Shown in pieces: positions 10,430-23,054 of a DNA stretch of 64,000 bases. How positions within the stretch are numbered: position 1 is the stretch's first letter; every line of letters begins with the position of its first letter. A program made the translations under genes and the position numbers. The stretch is taken from positions 2,655,060 through 2,719,059 of the forward strand of contig JAJEKV010000058.1 in the NCBI GenBank assembly GCA_021234155.1, written 5' to 3'. The notes beneath the pieces are model-generated. The model ran no database searches and was not told the origin of the DNA. It saw nothing but the letters and a program-made list of their open reading frames with translations. This DNA comes from Isoetes taiwanensis (taxonomy: Eukaryota > Streptophyta > Lycopodiopsida > Isoetales > Isoetaceae).

Positions 10430-12044
10430 CTGTGCAACACTATACCTTAACATTCTTCTCCAACTTCCAAGGGCATTATAAGAAATTTATAGCTGGAACG
10501 GGATTAGATATACCTACAAGCAACCCAATACTTTGTATCTGTTATGGCTAGCCCATGATTGTAGGCTCGGTTCTTATATCCGAAAGAAACACATAAGGCT
10601 GACAATGGTTGTTGTCACATGGTTGATACATCCAAGCATGTGGAAGAAAGAACATAAATAGAACACTTGGTACTTTTAAACACAATGTGAAATCCCTAAA
10701 GCAAACGTTTGAAAGACGAAAAAACTACTTTTCATGTATTTGGCTAAAAGTTCTACCCTATATTATCAACAGACCAATAACTACTTAGCATGTATTTGGC
10801 TAAAATTCTATCCTATGTTCCTTGTGGATGTAAGTCTGCATAGACTCCATACTCCATGGAAATGCATTGTAGGCCTAATGAATCCACGAGCTACATATCT
10901 AGCTTGCAATCTTCAAAGACACTTCTTTTCTAAAAGCTAAACATTATGAATGATCATTTAGATAAATGTTGTACATGAAGCATTAAGCTTGCATTATATG
11001 GTAAAAGAAATATAATTCAGTCATAATAAACAATCTCCACAGTTCACAAAAAAACAAATTTAATAATTGCAATATCAACCATGTTGATATGGCATTTGCT
11101 TCCTTAGTAAGAAATTGTGCTGCATTTAGTCCCTGTGAAAACATTATTCCTGCAAAAATTCTCAAATCTGAAGACTGAAACAGAATCATGTCATTAGAAC
11201 ACATGGATATAAACCTTGGATTTGCTAAACATATATGCAATATTTAATCCTAAAAAAACATATTAGGTAAAGAGAAGCGAAGTCACATAAATCTCAAGTA
11301 CAAAATCATGTAATTTGAGCACCTGGATCAGATTTGGTAAGTATATAATCCTGAAAAAATGTAGTAAAGCGAAGCGAAGCCACATATCTGTTCCAAAGTA
11401 TCTTCATACATTTTAAGCCATTCCAGGCCATTGACAGGAAGAATAAGTTTAGGTGCAATATCAAGCATCTAATATTCTATTGACATGGCATTTGCTTTCT
11501 TCAGTTATAAAGTATATTGCACTCAGCCTTGTGAAAATGTTTTTCCAGCAAAAAACTCAAATCTAGATGCTAGGATCGGATAACAGAATCATATCAATGA
11601 ATCACATGGATATAAAATCTTGGATTGCTAATTTTATCTGCAACATTTAACCCTAATAATAATTACAATAAGAGAAGCAAAGTCACAATAAAGAAAAAAC
11701 ACAATAAACGGGTTCCATGCCTCTATGAAATAACATGCACCAAACCTTAAGGGCCACACCCACTACTCCAGAAAAAAGCTCTTATTTCCCAAACAAAGAG
11801 TGACAGCCAAGACATGTTTAACTCCAAAAGACAACCCTTAAAGCTCATTTGAAGTGATATTTTCATCATTGAGTTTAATGCATTCATGCAAGAAAAAAAG
11901 CAATCAGAAAGAAGGGAAAAAAAGAGATGCGGAACTTTTCCAGATGGTGTTAGAATGAATGGAACCTGACAGTTTGATGATGTCTTGCTAGAAGAAACGA
12001 ATAGTTCCTTTTTACAATACTAATGAAGGTTTGTAATGTCATAC
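10430..12044. repeat. Spacer with a diverged internal duplication
   Basis: A block of about 150 bp at 11098-11250 recurs at 11495-11660, sharing the words ACAGAATCAT and CACATGGATATAAA. A short GAGAAGCGAAGTCACAT-like word occurs three times (about 11270, 11370 and 11675). No gene was recognised. Downstream exons of the WD40/ferredoxin locus could lie here, but none could be identified. Confidence 0.5.
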
Positions 12045-14516
12045 CTCTTTTGCTCCACCTACAACGTCCACTTCACAATGACAGCAAGTGCCCTCGAAAC
12101 AGAAATCTTAGCAAAAGAATCAAAGTTAGATATAGACATAACATTATGAAAGAGGTTCGTCATTTGTCATTTCATAACTAGATCTCCTTTTACGAGCACA
12201 CGATTCTTTTTTTGCATGCTTACCCTATCTGGGATTATCACACCACATCGTTCAGCAACTCTCAGTACATTCTCCCCAGCCCTTGCATCAGCAGTGACTA
12301 TCTGCCAAAGACAAAAAGACGTTGAAAAACAACACCACCATGAGACAAGTATATTATTTACCACCATGAGTTGTTTTCTTACTGACTTAACAAACCTCAA
12401 GATACGGATATAAACTTACTGTTTTTCATTCATAAGAATGCTGCCAGAGGCTGCAAGAAAGCCCATACATTAGTACCTCCAAGAAGATCTCGAGCAGTAA
12501 ACACTAAACGCAAACCTGGTCTGTTTCTGCATGGAACAAGCATGCACTATTTGACCTGCTCCCCCCTGCTGCAATTAGTTTTTCAGATACTTCTTTTCCA
12601 TATCTTGCAGTGTACAGTTGGCATGCCTACAAAAAGGTTATTGTGGAATTCTTCCACATCAGGACGAACAATAGACCATGTGACATAATAATCCAAAATG
12701 GCCATAGATCTAAAACGCCCTTTGACTTTCACATAATTTATTATTTACAAATACTCTTTTCCATCAGATAAGTTCGTAACTTTTCTTGAGATCGGTCCTT
12801 TTTACTATAAATTAAGCAGAAAGATATGTATCTATTTTGTTACATTGTTGCTCATCCGTTTCAAATTTCGTGCTAGACCTCCACTTCCATAATCCCATTC
12901 CTGCTCTGCAAAATAAGTTCTACATTCAGCACATATATTGAGCATATACTTCCATGAAACTAATGAAACAATGTGCCTGAAGTTGATCACTAGGTCGCCA
13001 AGACCCTGTTAAAACTGTATTTCCGGCACTGGAAATGTCAATGGACTCTCCACAAATGTTTGCTCCAAATATGCTTCTCACTGATATACCAACTCGTAAA
13101 TCCCATATCTAAAATGGTCCAACGAGCAAAAGCTTCTTACTTAAGATGCCTTCTTGTAGAATGTTAATAGGCAAAAACATCTTAGCTTTACTTACTAAAC
13201 CTGCTGCTTTAACCAGGAAAACAACTCAGAAACATCCAACAAGCTTTTTCTCACCACCTAGCAATAAATTAAAACTAGATCGCATATCTTAAAAATCTAT
13301 AACGCATTAAGATGGATGTATAGGACTTTCAGTAAACAGAGTAACATATAACATGAGAGAGAGAAAATTGTGAAATTTCTAACAACTTCCATAACCAGCA
13401 AGCACATACTATACCCGAAGTCTACATTGCTCAACAAAATAAAAAATGACATTGAGCTTCTTAGCTTACGGCACACGGGGATTCAGTGCTTCAGCATCAA
13501 TGCAAAAGTTGAGCTGTCGAGGAATTGAACCTTCGAATGACACCAGCCAGGTCAGCGAAACTTATGATGTTTGTGCATGTTCAAAGGATTAGACCAGTTA
13601 TAAGCAGCCAAAGAAGTTAAACAATGAAACATCATAGATGTTTGTTGACATAAAGTCAACAACATATCATAAATGCGAAAAACCACCTGAACGATGCTGT
13701 CCCAGCCACACTTAGAACAATGTTAACATCTGTTGGGTGCCATTTGACTACAAAAACACGATTTGTATGGCCTGCTGATGTTTGACCATTCCTAAAAAGA
13801 AACACAATTTCATTTGTTAGGAGATCTTATAACAACTAGGCCAGGACAAGGCAAGGTACCCTTCAAAGAGGTAATGGACCAATTTCCTTGTTGTCTCATC
13901 ATATATCCTTACCTACATCACATAGGTTTCAATTTTAGAAAATAGAAAACTTCAAACTTCCTGGAACCATTTCGTTCTTTGCTAAAATACTAGTCAAATT
14001 ACCAGTGCATAAGATTCTACATTATCTAGAGTGATTTGCATAGGAAAAAGATCGAGCTAAATGTCCATCATGAATTCCCTAAGTCCTACAGTTAAATTGG
14101 TAATAAAAATAACTGAAAGTACATGCCTTAAAATCACTACCAGCTGTTGCGAACTTTACAGCAGCTGGCCGGATGTTCACCGAGTAAATTTGATTGCCTT
14201 CTTCTTTTAATGTACTAAGATGCTTTCCGGATGTTGCGTGCCAATGATGAATCTGTCCACCAACATCTTAAGAGAAAATTAACCAGAAATCAGATGCATT
14301 GAAAAAGAAAACAGAAGTTGTGACTTATAACATTGCTTTTTTAAGCTGCTAAAAGAATGAATAGAATGTTCTGATAAAGGTACCAGAAGAGAGAATGACA
14401 TTCTGTGATGTATAAGAAGGTGGTTGGGGACGAAAGCATAGCGAACTGAAAGGCCACCTTGAGTGGCTCCTCCAGTTCATACTATATGCAAGCCCTCCAT
14501 CAGACACTCTGTAAAT
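12045..14516 (-). pseudogene. WD40-repeat gene running into a [2Fe-2S] ferredoxin-like domain
   Basis: Nine minus-strand exons join: 14384-14516, 14127-14266, 13860-13912, 13687-13791, 12977-13108, 12844-12900, 12516-12626, 12224-12301 and 12045-12106. The first seven give WD40 strands such as QIHHWHATSGKHL, FKVRIYDETTRKLVHYLF, GHTNRVFVVKWHPTDVNIV, IWDLRVGISVRSIFG, TVLTGSWRPSDQLQ/EWDYGSG and LYTARYGKE...LIAAGGS. The last two give VTADARAGENVLRVAERCG and CFEGTCCHCEVDVVGG, with the C-x4-C-x2-C cluster ligands of plant-type ferredoxins. The fourth Cys was not found. Exon 13687-13791 is one base short (GGWD is broken), and 12045-12106 enters in the wrong frame by one. Two introns appear to start with GC (after 14127 and 12977). 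The N-terminus lies beyond 14516. Whether it is a dying gene, an assembly error or a functional fusion is open. Confidence 0.65.
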
Positions 14517-14819
14517 CTGAACCATTTTTTATTGGGTTAAAACATTACCTATTAAAAATGCATTCCTGTAGAAATCTATAACATCAAAGATACTTGTTAA
14601 GAATTGAACATTGCAGTACACAACATTGTAAGAGCTTATACAAGATTACTTCCAATATTCGAAGTTACTAACCAGCCCTTGCTGCAAACCGTAATGTCGG
14701 ATTTCTGCTGTCTACACCTGTGCGTCCAAATTTCCTTTTCGTCCCTACTCTCTGCGTCACCCAAATCTCTTGGGCCAAACCCCTGTATGCTGACCGCCTG
14801 TTTACTGGCAACAGCCAGT

Positions 14820-14925
14820 TTTGAGCAGTCACCGGCATATCCTAAGCATATGCCGGCATATACTTGGATATGCCATAAACCCACATAAACGAGGGTTTGC
14901 CCCCTTAGGGGCAACCCAAAAAAAA
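14820..14925 (+). repeat. Retroposon 3' end with terminal hairpin, copy A
   Basis: The last 60 bp (ATGCCATAAACCCACATAAA and onward) match the copies at 26940-27050 and 31047-31150. A perfect hairpin, TTGCCCC/GGGGCAA with a 4-nt loop, lies at 14897-14914 and is followed by CCC and nine A residues. The A-tail after a conserved hairpin suggests a SINE or LINE 3' end. Confidence 0.65.
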
Positions 14926-16300
14926 ACTTAGGGGTGCGGTGCTAATGGGGTGCTTGGCGGATGCAAAAATGCACCCCAGTTACGTGTGTATACCCTTGCT
15001 ACCATGACTGCAATCTTTTTATGCTGCAAGAGCCTGGAATAGAAGTAGATGATCAGTAAGCTAGATAAGAAGCTACAAAAAGAAGCCCGGATTTTCTTGA
15101 TAATTCTTGTATGCTGCAAACTTGAAAACTTGAAAAACATTTAGGTGAAGAACTTGAGAGCAGAACTAAAAAAGAACATAGGGTTTGAGAGCTCACCTGC
15201 TTGAGTCGGTCGTAGCTCGGATGCTTTTGCCCATATGTATATGGGCAAAACTTCCGAGATGTTTTTCAGCCTACCTATTTTTTTTTTTATCTACCACGTA
15301 TTTTGGAACTAACCCCATTTCTTGCCTACACCGAAAGCATATTCTAGTCGACTTGGCCCATTTGCTACCTTCAAAACATGTTGACTCTGATCATTGAGCT
15401 AAGAAATATATATTGACTATGATCATTAAGCTAAGGAAGAAAAAACACATCATACAAAAATCTTTATGCGATGTGCCCATAGACAAAGACCTCGAAGCAA
15501 AATTGTTATGTGCGCATAGCCAAGACCTCCAAGTAACACTACAAGAGAAGGGTGCTTGTATCATCAAGTATAACGTCAAAATTGTTGACACAAATGGAAC
15601 CTGTCAAACCCCCATTCTTGTCACTTTCTTGATGCTATACATGACGCGATCATTTGCCACAAAGTTGTCACCCGAGTGACAACCACTGGATCAGTCTCGT
15701 GGCTTGATCGTTTGCTACAACGGTTGACATAATGCCATGTTGCAACATGCGAGCATCAAAATAACATCAAGGTTTTTACTAATTTTGTGAGAAGTTTATA
15801 ACATTATTTTGTCAAAATAGCATCAATGTTTTTACCAACTTTGTAAGTAAGTTTATTGCATTATATTAAGTTTTTTGACACTAGAGCAACATACTTGCAA
15901 CAAAATGATTGGGAAATGTATGTTCAATATTTTATCATATTTGTGGCAATCTACTTAATGAAGATGACATATATATTTTGTCAACATTTCATCATATTTG
16001 TGGCCATGTAATAACCAAGATGGTACGTATATTTTGGCAATTTCACTACAATGATTTGGCATGTCTAGTGACTAAAATATTAGCAACTTTGCATCAATTA
16101 ATTAAACAAAATCATCAAATCCGTTATGACAAAAATTTCACATACTATGCATCCCATAGTATATTTACTTTTGTATCAATTATAGCACCACGTGAAACAA
16201 CTTACTTTATGATAAATATGCAACCACAATTGCATTTCCATGAACCAATGATTTTAATTTTAAAATTATTTCCAAAATGAGCTAGTGGAGACAAACAATT
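14926..16300. other. AT-rich spacer with short local duplications
   Basis: No gene was recognised. A perfect hairpin (TTTTGCCCATAT with a 2-nt loop) lies at 15225-15250. Two roughly 60-bp words are each tandemly repeated once: AGCATCAA.GTTTTTAC near 15770 and 15826, and TTTCATCATATTTGTGGC near 15932 and 15990. Open frames in this AT-rich stretch show no motif. Confidence 0.45.
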
Positions 16301-16895
16301 CATTCATAGAAACAAGGTTCCAACATAGTAAAAGCCCATATGGCAAGTAAGTAACAAATTCGAAGCAACAAAATACATTGTAATCATCTTGTTTGCGCCA
16401 TCATATGCATTTTTTAGATGTTGTAAACTCCCTTCACCGCCACCACTCCTCCTATAAATAACATTCATAAACATATATCAAATATTTGTCCAAAATCTAA
16501 GTTAATAAGAGAATATCCAACCCGTAACTTAGCAGAGTTATCGCTATCAACATAACACACATTCTATTGAATTGAATTGTTGTTCTAAGTAGTGTAAATA
16601 AGAACCTAGCAATCTAAAGCTAAAGCTACTTACAATAACACTCTCAACCTCCTTGCCCTTCCTTGATTTTTCCTTGAAAATAATACCCTCACCTATTCCC
16701 TTAGCATTCAATGCCTTGTGCTATAATGGAGAACACAAGATTAAACCAACAAATAATTTTAGCACAATGTATTAAATAGATCTACCTTTTTTGGTGCAAA
16801 TCTTTTTGCTATCTTCTCTTAAAAAACTTATCTCCACCTTTCTCAAATATTTCTTGTAGAATATCTTCTATGGGAATTGAGCCCCAATCTTCAAA
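16300..16895 (-). pseudogene. Possible spliced gene fragment, unrecognised
   Basis: The minus strand shows an exon at 16796-16895 (EDWGSIPIEDILQEIFEKGG) after a TTGTAG acceptor and before GTAGAT. A 29-codon exon follows at 16634-16720 (HKALNAKGIGEGIIFKEKSR) between an ATTATAG acceptor and a GTAAGT donor. A further open stretch (RSGGGEGSLQHLKNAYDGA) lies after a TTTATAG acceptor near 16452. The first exon needs a frame correction to reach its donor. Composition is Lys/Glu-rich. No family was recognised, and chance cannot be excluded. Confidence 0.3.
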
Positions 16896-17463
16896 CTACA
16901 ATATAAATAAGCAAATAAATTGATGTTAATCTCGCAGTTGAAGGATAGAAAACATTCCTTTGGGGTTGATTGAAGGTTCCTACCTTATACAATTGAAAGC
17001 TTTTGACATAATAGCTGAAAGTGAGATAATAAAAATTGAGCGAATACAAAGGAATAAATCAAAATATAGTGAAATGGTAATGTATGGCCAAAATTATCAA
17101 AATGCATAACCGAAATGGTAGAAGACGTCAACAAAATTTTTGGAAACCTTATATGGAAATAGACAAAGTATCTGGGTAATATATCAGAGGTTTTCTTTTT
17201 TGTGGTTTACTGGAAACCGGATAAATTAGATGCACAGGTTCCAGATTGCAGCCTGAACATCTAGTAGCAGAAGATCTGTTTTTCGACATGAAAGAAACGT
17301 TGACTCTTTTATTGGCACTGTCCACTGTAAAACGAAGGAATAGAAAGGAAAAATAGTTCACGCCAATAACGGCATGCCAACAAAGAAAACATAAACATGA
17401 GAAGTGTTCCTTTGCAACCATACTTTTGAGAAGGACCCTGACACAATACTCAACCTAAAGATC

Positions 17464-19056
17464 ATGATGGAGGCTGGAGCAGATGATAATCAAGCATTCC
17501 CAAAGGACTTAAACAGAGGTAAGAGTTTTCCCTCTACATCAGTAGATAATGTGATCTTTCAGAACCAGAAACAGGATAGTGAAGCAGGCAAAGTAAGAGT
17601 AGGGGAAGATCGGGGCCCGGCTAGTGGTAATGCAATGAGTAATGTAAGGGAGGCTTGGAAAAACAATGACACGATAGCAAGAGTTAACAAGCCTAGATTC
17701 TCAGAGTGGATAAAGAATAAGATGCCAAATGTAAAACAGCCGGGTTTGAGAGTAGATCGCGACACTTAAAATAGTAGAAGCGGGTTTTGCTAAAGATCCG
17801 GGCAACCGAACAAAGGCCAACTTGAAGAAAATGGAACTGAAAGTCTTTGGAAATATGGAAGTAGACGAGGAGTCTAACTATCCAATAGCGAGAGATAGAT
17901 CACGGTATGCACGTAAAAGTGGTGGAGAACCCGGTATCACGATCCGTCATTGGTTTCTTTACGGGAGGATTCCCGGACCTCCGAAAATTGGAATCTTGGG
18001 CTCTCGGCACACCAAAGAAATTAGGCCTACCTCAACACGAATCGCTAAAGGCACTGGGAAGTAACTTCTTTCTCATTCTTTTTGATAGCGAAGCGATGGT
18101 AGATAAGATGGTATCCCGCGGTAGACTCATTCATGGGAGAGTACATTTTATATCAATATTACTCACGGCTTCTCTCCCCATCAAATCTCGGCCATCAAAA
18201 TTCCGTGTTGGTTAGAGATCGAACACTTACCTTCCAGACATGTTGGTACCTGAATTCTTAAAGGTCATTGCTAACCACGGTAGGGAGCATATATCTCACA
18301 TTCCATCGCCAAAGGACCAAAGATTTGTGTAGCAATACCGCAACAGCGTCGCATATCTAAAGGGGTGGTAGTTAAGAGTGGCAAATGCTCTTTCAAGTTC
18401 CCCACGAAATTGGCGAATAGATGGGAAATATCTGAGAATGTTTCGGACATAAAGATTGAAGGACTACTAGAAGAACCCCCCAAGTCGGGTCTAGAAAAGC
18501 TGGGACTCCTCAACAACAAGCTCCGACTGGCCTTAATGATCCTCCCACATCCAATGGTGCACCAGTTAGCCACCCCATCACTCAAGTAAGTATCACCCCA
18601 TGCGCCCCTAGCCAGGGAGGTGAGAATCACTGCTCCAACATCGTGGGAAAGCTAGCTAATGAATCGACAATACAGCCCAGTAATCTCATAAGTTTACCAA
18701 AAGCAGACGATCAGTCATGGGAAGTGGTAGATTCCAAACAAAAAGGGAGGACTAGGAATATTGCTCGGAGGAGCGGAGCACTCCGGTCAAAACCTCTTCC
18801 CCAGGCATCTCTGAGTACTCACATTGTTCTAGGAGCAAAAAATCCTTTCTCTCAGTACATTCTGGAAACAACAAACACAGAGAAGGGAACGCTTTCTGAA
18901 GCGGAAGGAGGGATTGGGAGAGATATAGTGGTATATGGAGAATTGGATGAAATAGAGAGAGTCATTCCCCCAAACAAAAATAAGTGGGCGGATCTAATGG
19001 AAGAGGAGGACATGGTGGATGAAGATCCCCCTACTCTAACAGGAAAAAAAAAATAA
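17464..19056 (+). pseudogene. LINE ORF1 (gag-like, DUF4283-type) remnant
   Basis: ORF1 seems to start at the ATGATGG near 17464 (MMEAGADDNQ). A region resembling the DUF4283 domain of plant L1 ORF1 proteins follows: SVIGFFTGGFPDL, LGSNFFLILFDSEAMVDKM, and SRGRLIHGRVHFISILL. A linker with Lys and acidic stretches ends in GKKK at 19056. Frames change at about 17770, 17900 and 18215. No CCHC zinc knuckle could be identified. The expected role is RNA binding during retrotransposition. Confidence 0.7.
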
Positions 19057-19136
19057 AAAGGTAACAAACACAAGTCTAGAAGAAGAAGGGTTGGATAGCA
19101 TGAAAAGGAAAAAGGGTCAGGAAACATCTCTTTATG

Positions 19137-22100
19137 AATCATAAAATTCTCGGTTGGAATATTAGGGGAGTAATATCCTCCCAATACAAGAAGAGTATGT
19201 TAGCAAAGCGCCATAAAGGGGATCAACCCGGATGTGATATGCTTACAAGAACATAAGTGTAAAAGGAAGAAATACAGGGAGTTGTTCAAAGTAATAGGCA
19301 ATGAATACGTGGGTATTCTTTGCGATAAAAGGAAACTTCTAGTCACGGGGACCCTCATCAGCGTGGAAAAAAAAGAAGTAAAAGTATGTGAGTCACGGGT
19401 GAGACAGATTTGGGAGATGGTCTCTAATCTTATGGCAACATGAAGGTAAAGTATGGGGCTTGGTGAGCGTTTCGCCCATAACAACCCAGAGGCGGAGGAG
19501 AGCCCTATGGGCCACTCTTAGACACAAATTAAAAGGTTTTAGGGAACAAGGTAGCTTGGCAAATGGTAGGAGATTTCAATATGGTGGAGGCGGTGAGGAT
19601 AGACAAGGGGTATCATCATACAATTGTGCATGGGTTTGAGAAAGTGCAGTTAGTGCGGTTGTTAGAAGATATAGGCTTCATGGAAGTAGACGGAGATAAG
19701 GGCTATACATGGTGTAACGGATGGATAGGCATGGGTAGGACTTATGCAAGACATGATAGATGCTACATCAACGATGAGGCACTTACCATCCTTCCAAATG
19801 CGCATAGATCCAACCTTCTACAAAATGCTATCTCGGATCACAATCCACAGGTCATATCTACCCAGATTTGCCATATTAGAACCTCTAAAACAGTATTCAA
19901 ACTTAACACTAGATATCTGAAAGATCCAAAATTTGTGGAGGCTTGTAAAAGCATATGGCAATCCACTTTCAGAACGGGCTCAGGGATGGAAACCATGATA
20001 ACGGCCCTGGGTAATATAAAAAATTATGCCAAAAGTTGGGGTAGAGCTAAAGTGCAAAGGGAGAGGGGAGAGTTGGATAGCCTTTACAATCAACTCCACT
20101 CACTTAGAGCATTGGGCCCGAATGATGGGATAGAGGAGAAGGGAATAATAGAGCAGATATAAAGGCACTAGAGGAAGTCAAGATAATGGAGAACAGATGC
20201 AAAGCGGGGATTGACTTGGCTAAATGAAGGTGATAAATGCACCAAGTTCTTCTTTAAGTCGACTAAATAAAAGAAGAGGTCGTCTACTCTATCAATCATT
20301 GCACTAGGCGGCTCGACCCTCAAATCCCAGGGGGATCTAAAAGGTACTTACATAATCATTTCCAATGTTTTTTTGGGAACATAACTTACCATTCAAGATA
20401 CATATGAAGAGCTCAAAAGTTTCACCTATAATGAGCTCTAGCCAAAAAATATTACGGAAATTGCTCTCTCTCTATGGAGGATCTTAAAAAGCCACCCTCT
20501 TATTGGCTAAGAATAAATGTCCGGGTATGGATGGAATTCCCATCGAATTCTACCAATGCAATTGGGAATGGATTAAAATGATATCTTTTACGCATACACA
20601 AACTTCTTGCAAGCTGAAAATTTAAATCCAAGATTGAATCAGTGTGCATTGCCTTGGTACCCAAGTGTAAGGCGCCAAGCACAATTAACGATTGGAAGCC
20701 TATCACACTCCTATCTGCATTTTACAAAATCATAGCCAAGGCTATGGCGAGAAAGATCAAACCAATTTTAGCGTAAGGTATCTCCACGGGCCCAATCGGC
20801 TTCTTCTTTGGGTAGGAGTATTACGAGCAATGTGGCGGCAACTTTTTGAAGGGTTGCCTTTGGGCGGAAAAAGCAGGACAAAAAAGTAGCCTATCTAAAG
20901 CTAGATTTCACCAAGGCATATGACAGCATTAGATGGAGTTTTCTGCATAAAATGATGCTCAAGCTAGGTTGTGGGGATATTTTTACAGAAGGGGTAATGA
21001 AACTATTGAGATCAGCTCGAGCCTCAGTCTTATTTCAAGGTGAATCATCTCCTATATTTGAGATTAAGAGGGGCATCGAGGCAAGGTTGTCCCCCGCTCC
21101 CTTCCTCTTGATATAGCGGCCGAAGCTCTCTCACAATTATTCACCGCAAGTATCTGCAGACGGTCTCATTCGGGAGTATAAATGTGGGGCGTTTCTCAAC
21201 AAATCAGAAACCGATTATCACGGGCGACTCATTTTTGCTTATCGAGGCAGAGGAAAACAATATGTCATGTGCGGGGACAACTCGGCCACCTTCTCAATAG
21301 CTTCAGTTGCCTCATAAATTGGAAAAAAAAATGCTCGGTCAAAGGTTGGCCTTTGGAGAACGGGCATCCCATATGTTTGGAAAGCTTACCATGGAAAATT
21401 ATCCCCGAGGGTGAACACTCCCGGCTTGTTAGGAATCCCGGTGGGCATTAACATCACTAGTGCACGAATATGGGATGAAATGCTACTAGGCCTACATAAA
21501 CACCTAAACCGGTGAAAGGTAGCAAAGTTATCCCTTGCGGGGAGGATTACTTTGTGGCAAAACATGTGCTAAGTAATATTTATGTATACATATCATCAAT
21601 TCTACTTGCTCAGGGGGAGAAGGTGCAGGAGTTAGAAGGGCTGATTCGAAACTTCGTCTGGGGAGGTAATGAAGAAGGTGCAACGATCAAAATTGCTTGG
21701 TGGAAGTGCAAGAGGGACAAAACAGAAGGGGGAATTGGTATGTTTGACATAGTCTTACAGAGCAAAGTATTAATAGCCAAATTCATATGGATGATTCTTC
21801 AGGAAAAGGTGAAGTCTCTAGGTTTGCACCTCATCAACCAAGCTCTATTATATTCTTGTAAGCATAGTAAGCCCTCCGTCAAGGTCTCGCTTCCATGGTC
21901 TCTCTTTTTTTTTCTCAAGCCATGTAAAGAAGCCTCCCCCTTCCTGAAGGGTCTTATTTCGGCTTGGAATGCCATAAAGAAACTATTCACGCTTGATATC
22001 AGCAAATTTAAAGCAGGGACCTCCCCTCCATGGTGGGTACCAGTGGAATTGCACAATAAACAAGGCCCATTAGGTATAGTGGCTGACGCGAGGATTGTGA

Positions 22101-22990
22101 AGAGATGGAAAAACTAAGGTATACATTCTTGTGCTCAGTGGTATATGGGAGAGCACCTGGCCAGTTGGGAAGCATTTCAAGCCTGTTTTGGTTTAAAGGA
22201 GGCAGACAAGATAATTTGGGAATGTGTGGCTTCCGTACTCCCAAACACAATAAATAGAGGAGATCAAAGTCCATGGGTCGTACATCCTTCGATACAGCCA
22301 AACAAGTTTGTGAAGTCATGCTACAAATGAGTTTGAAGACTAAAGGGATTTCTTCCAAGATCTCCCAAGTGGGAGCTAGTGATCACGGAGGACATCCTTA
22401 AAACATCCGAGAAACGCTATTGAAATTCCTCCCTCCACGAATCAACGCCTTTCTTTGGCAAGTGATCCACAGGGTCCCAAGGGTCAATCATCTAGTCTCC
22501 AAATGGGACAATAACGTGAGCCCACTTTGCCCTATGTGTGAAGAGGAAGAAGAATCCATAGAACATTGTCTGGTGGAATGTGGGATCTTTGCATGAAGTA
22601 TGGGCTGGAGTCCGATAGGTTCGAATACCCCTTAGGAACCAAAGAATTGCTGCTAGGAATTCTCCCTCCGAGAATGGTGTCACAAGAAGAAGATTTCTTT
22701 TCACATAGCCGGGCCTGGGCGATCCGGTCAATATGGAAAAGGAGGAATGCCCGAGTCTTTCTTTGAGAATCAGGAGGTATTCATATCATCAACTCAGCTA
22801 CTTCACCTGGTACTTGAAAGACTTAAAAAATTTAGGCTAGTTTTTAAATGTGAAGAAGAGGTAAAGGAAGAAATATGGGGCACCTATTTTAATCTGGTCT
22901 AGGTCGGGAAAGAGAATAATACAAGCTGGAGCTACGTAGCTACCCCCATCTCATATTCGTGGATGGGTGCACCTCTGCCATGTGGCTTTG
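19137..22990 (+). pseudogene. LINE ORF2 (endonuclease-RT-zf-RVT) remnant
   Basis: The endonuclease begins HKILGWNIRGV (19140), with ICLQEHKC, VGDFNMVEA (19563) and the catalytic ISDHNPQ (about 19835). RT sequence includes RWLNEGDKCTKFFFKSTK, CPGMDGIPIEFYQ and YLKLDFTKAYDSIRWSFL (about 20890-20945). The usual RQGCPLSP segment is degraded to EARLSPAP. The tail carries WWVPVELHN, CVASVLP and the zf-RVT signature AFLWQVIHRVPRV...LCPMCEEEEESIEHCLVEC (22440-22580). At least eight frame breaks are present. It resembles the other LINE pieces at 29584, 38392 and 55067 closely enough to be the same broad family. Confidence 0.88.
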
Positions 22991-23054
22991 TATCATTCTC
23001 TCTAAGTAAATAAAATCTTTTTTATCCCTCAAAAAAAAAAAAAAAAAAAAAAAA

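Larger units (their letters stand above)
17464..23054 (+). mobile_element. L1-type LINE, nearly full length, decayed
   Basis: A 5.6-kb element contains an ORF1 remnant, an endonuclease, a reverse transcriptase and a C-terminal zf-RVT zinc finger in the standard order of plant L1 elements. It ends in an A-run of 20-25 bases at about 23031-23054. Many frameshifts and stops make it inactive. The 5' end is uncertain because no target duplication was found. A 19-base word just before ORF1 (17443-17461) is identical to 27050-27068. Confidence 0.9.

Noticed and set aside
13500-13540. tRNA or SINE B box (GGTTCAATTCC, minus strand) in a WD40 intron
   Set aside because: No matching A box or tRNA fold was found at the right distance.
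14890-14925. Helitron 3' end, because of the conserved hairpin near the terminus
   Set aside because: The hairpin is followed by CCC and A-runs instead of CTRR, and no Helitron 5' TC end was seen.
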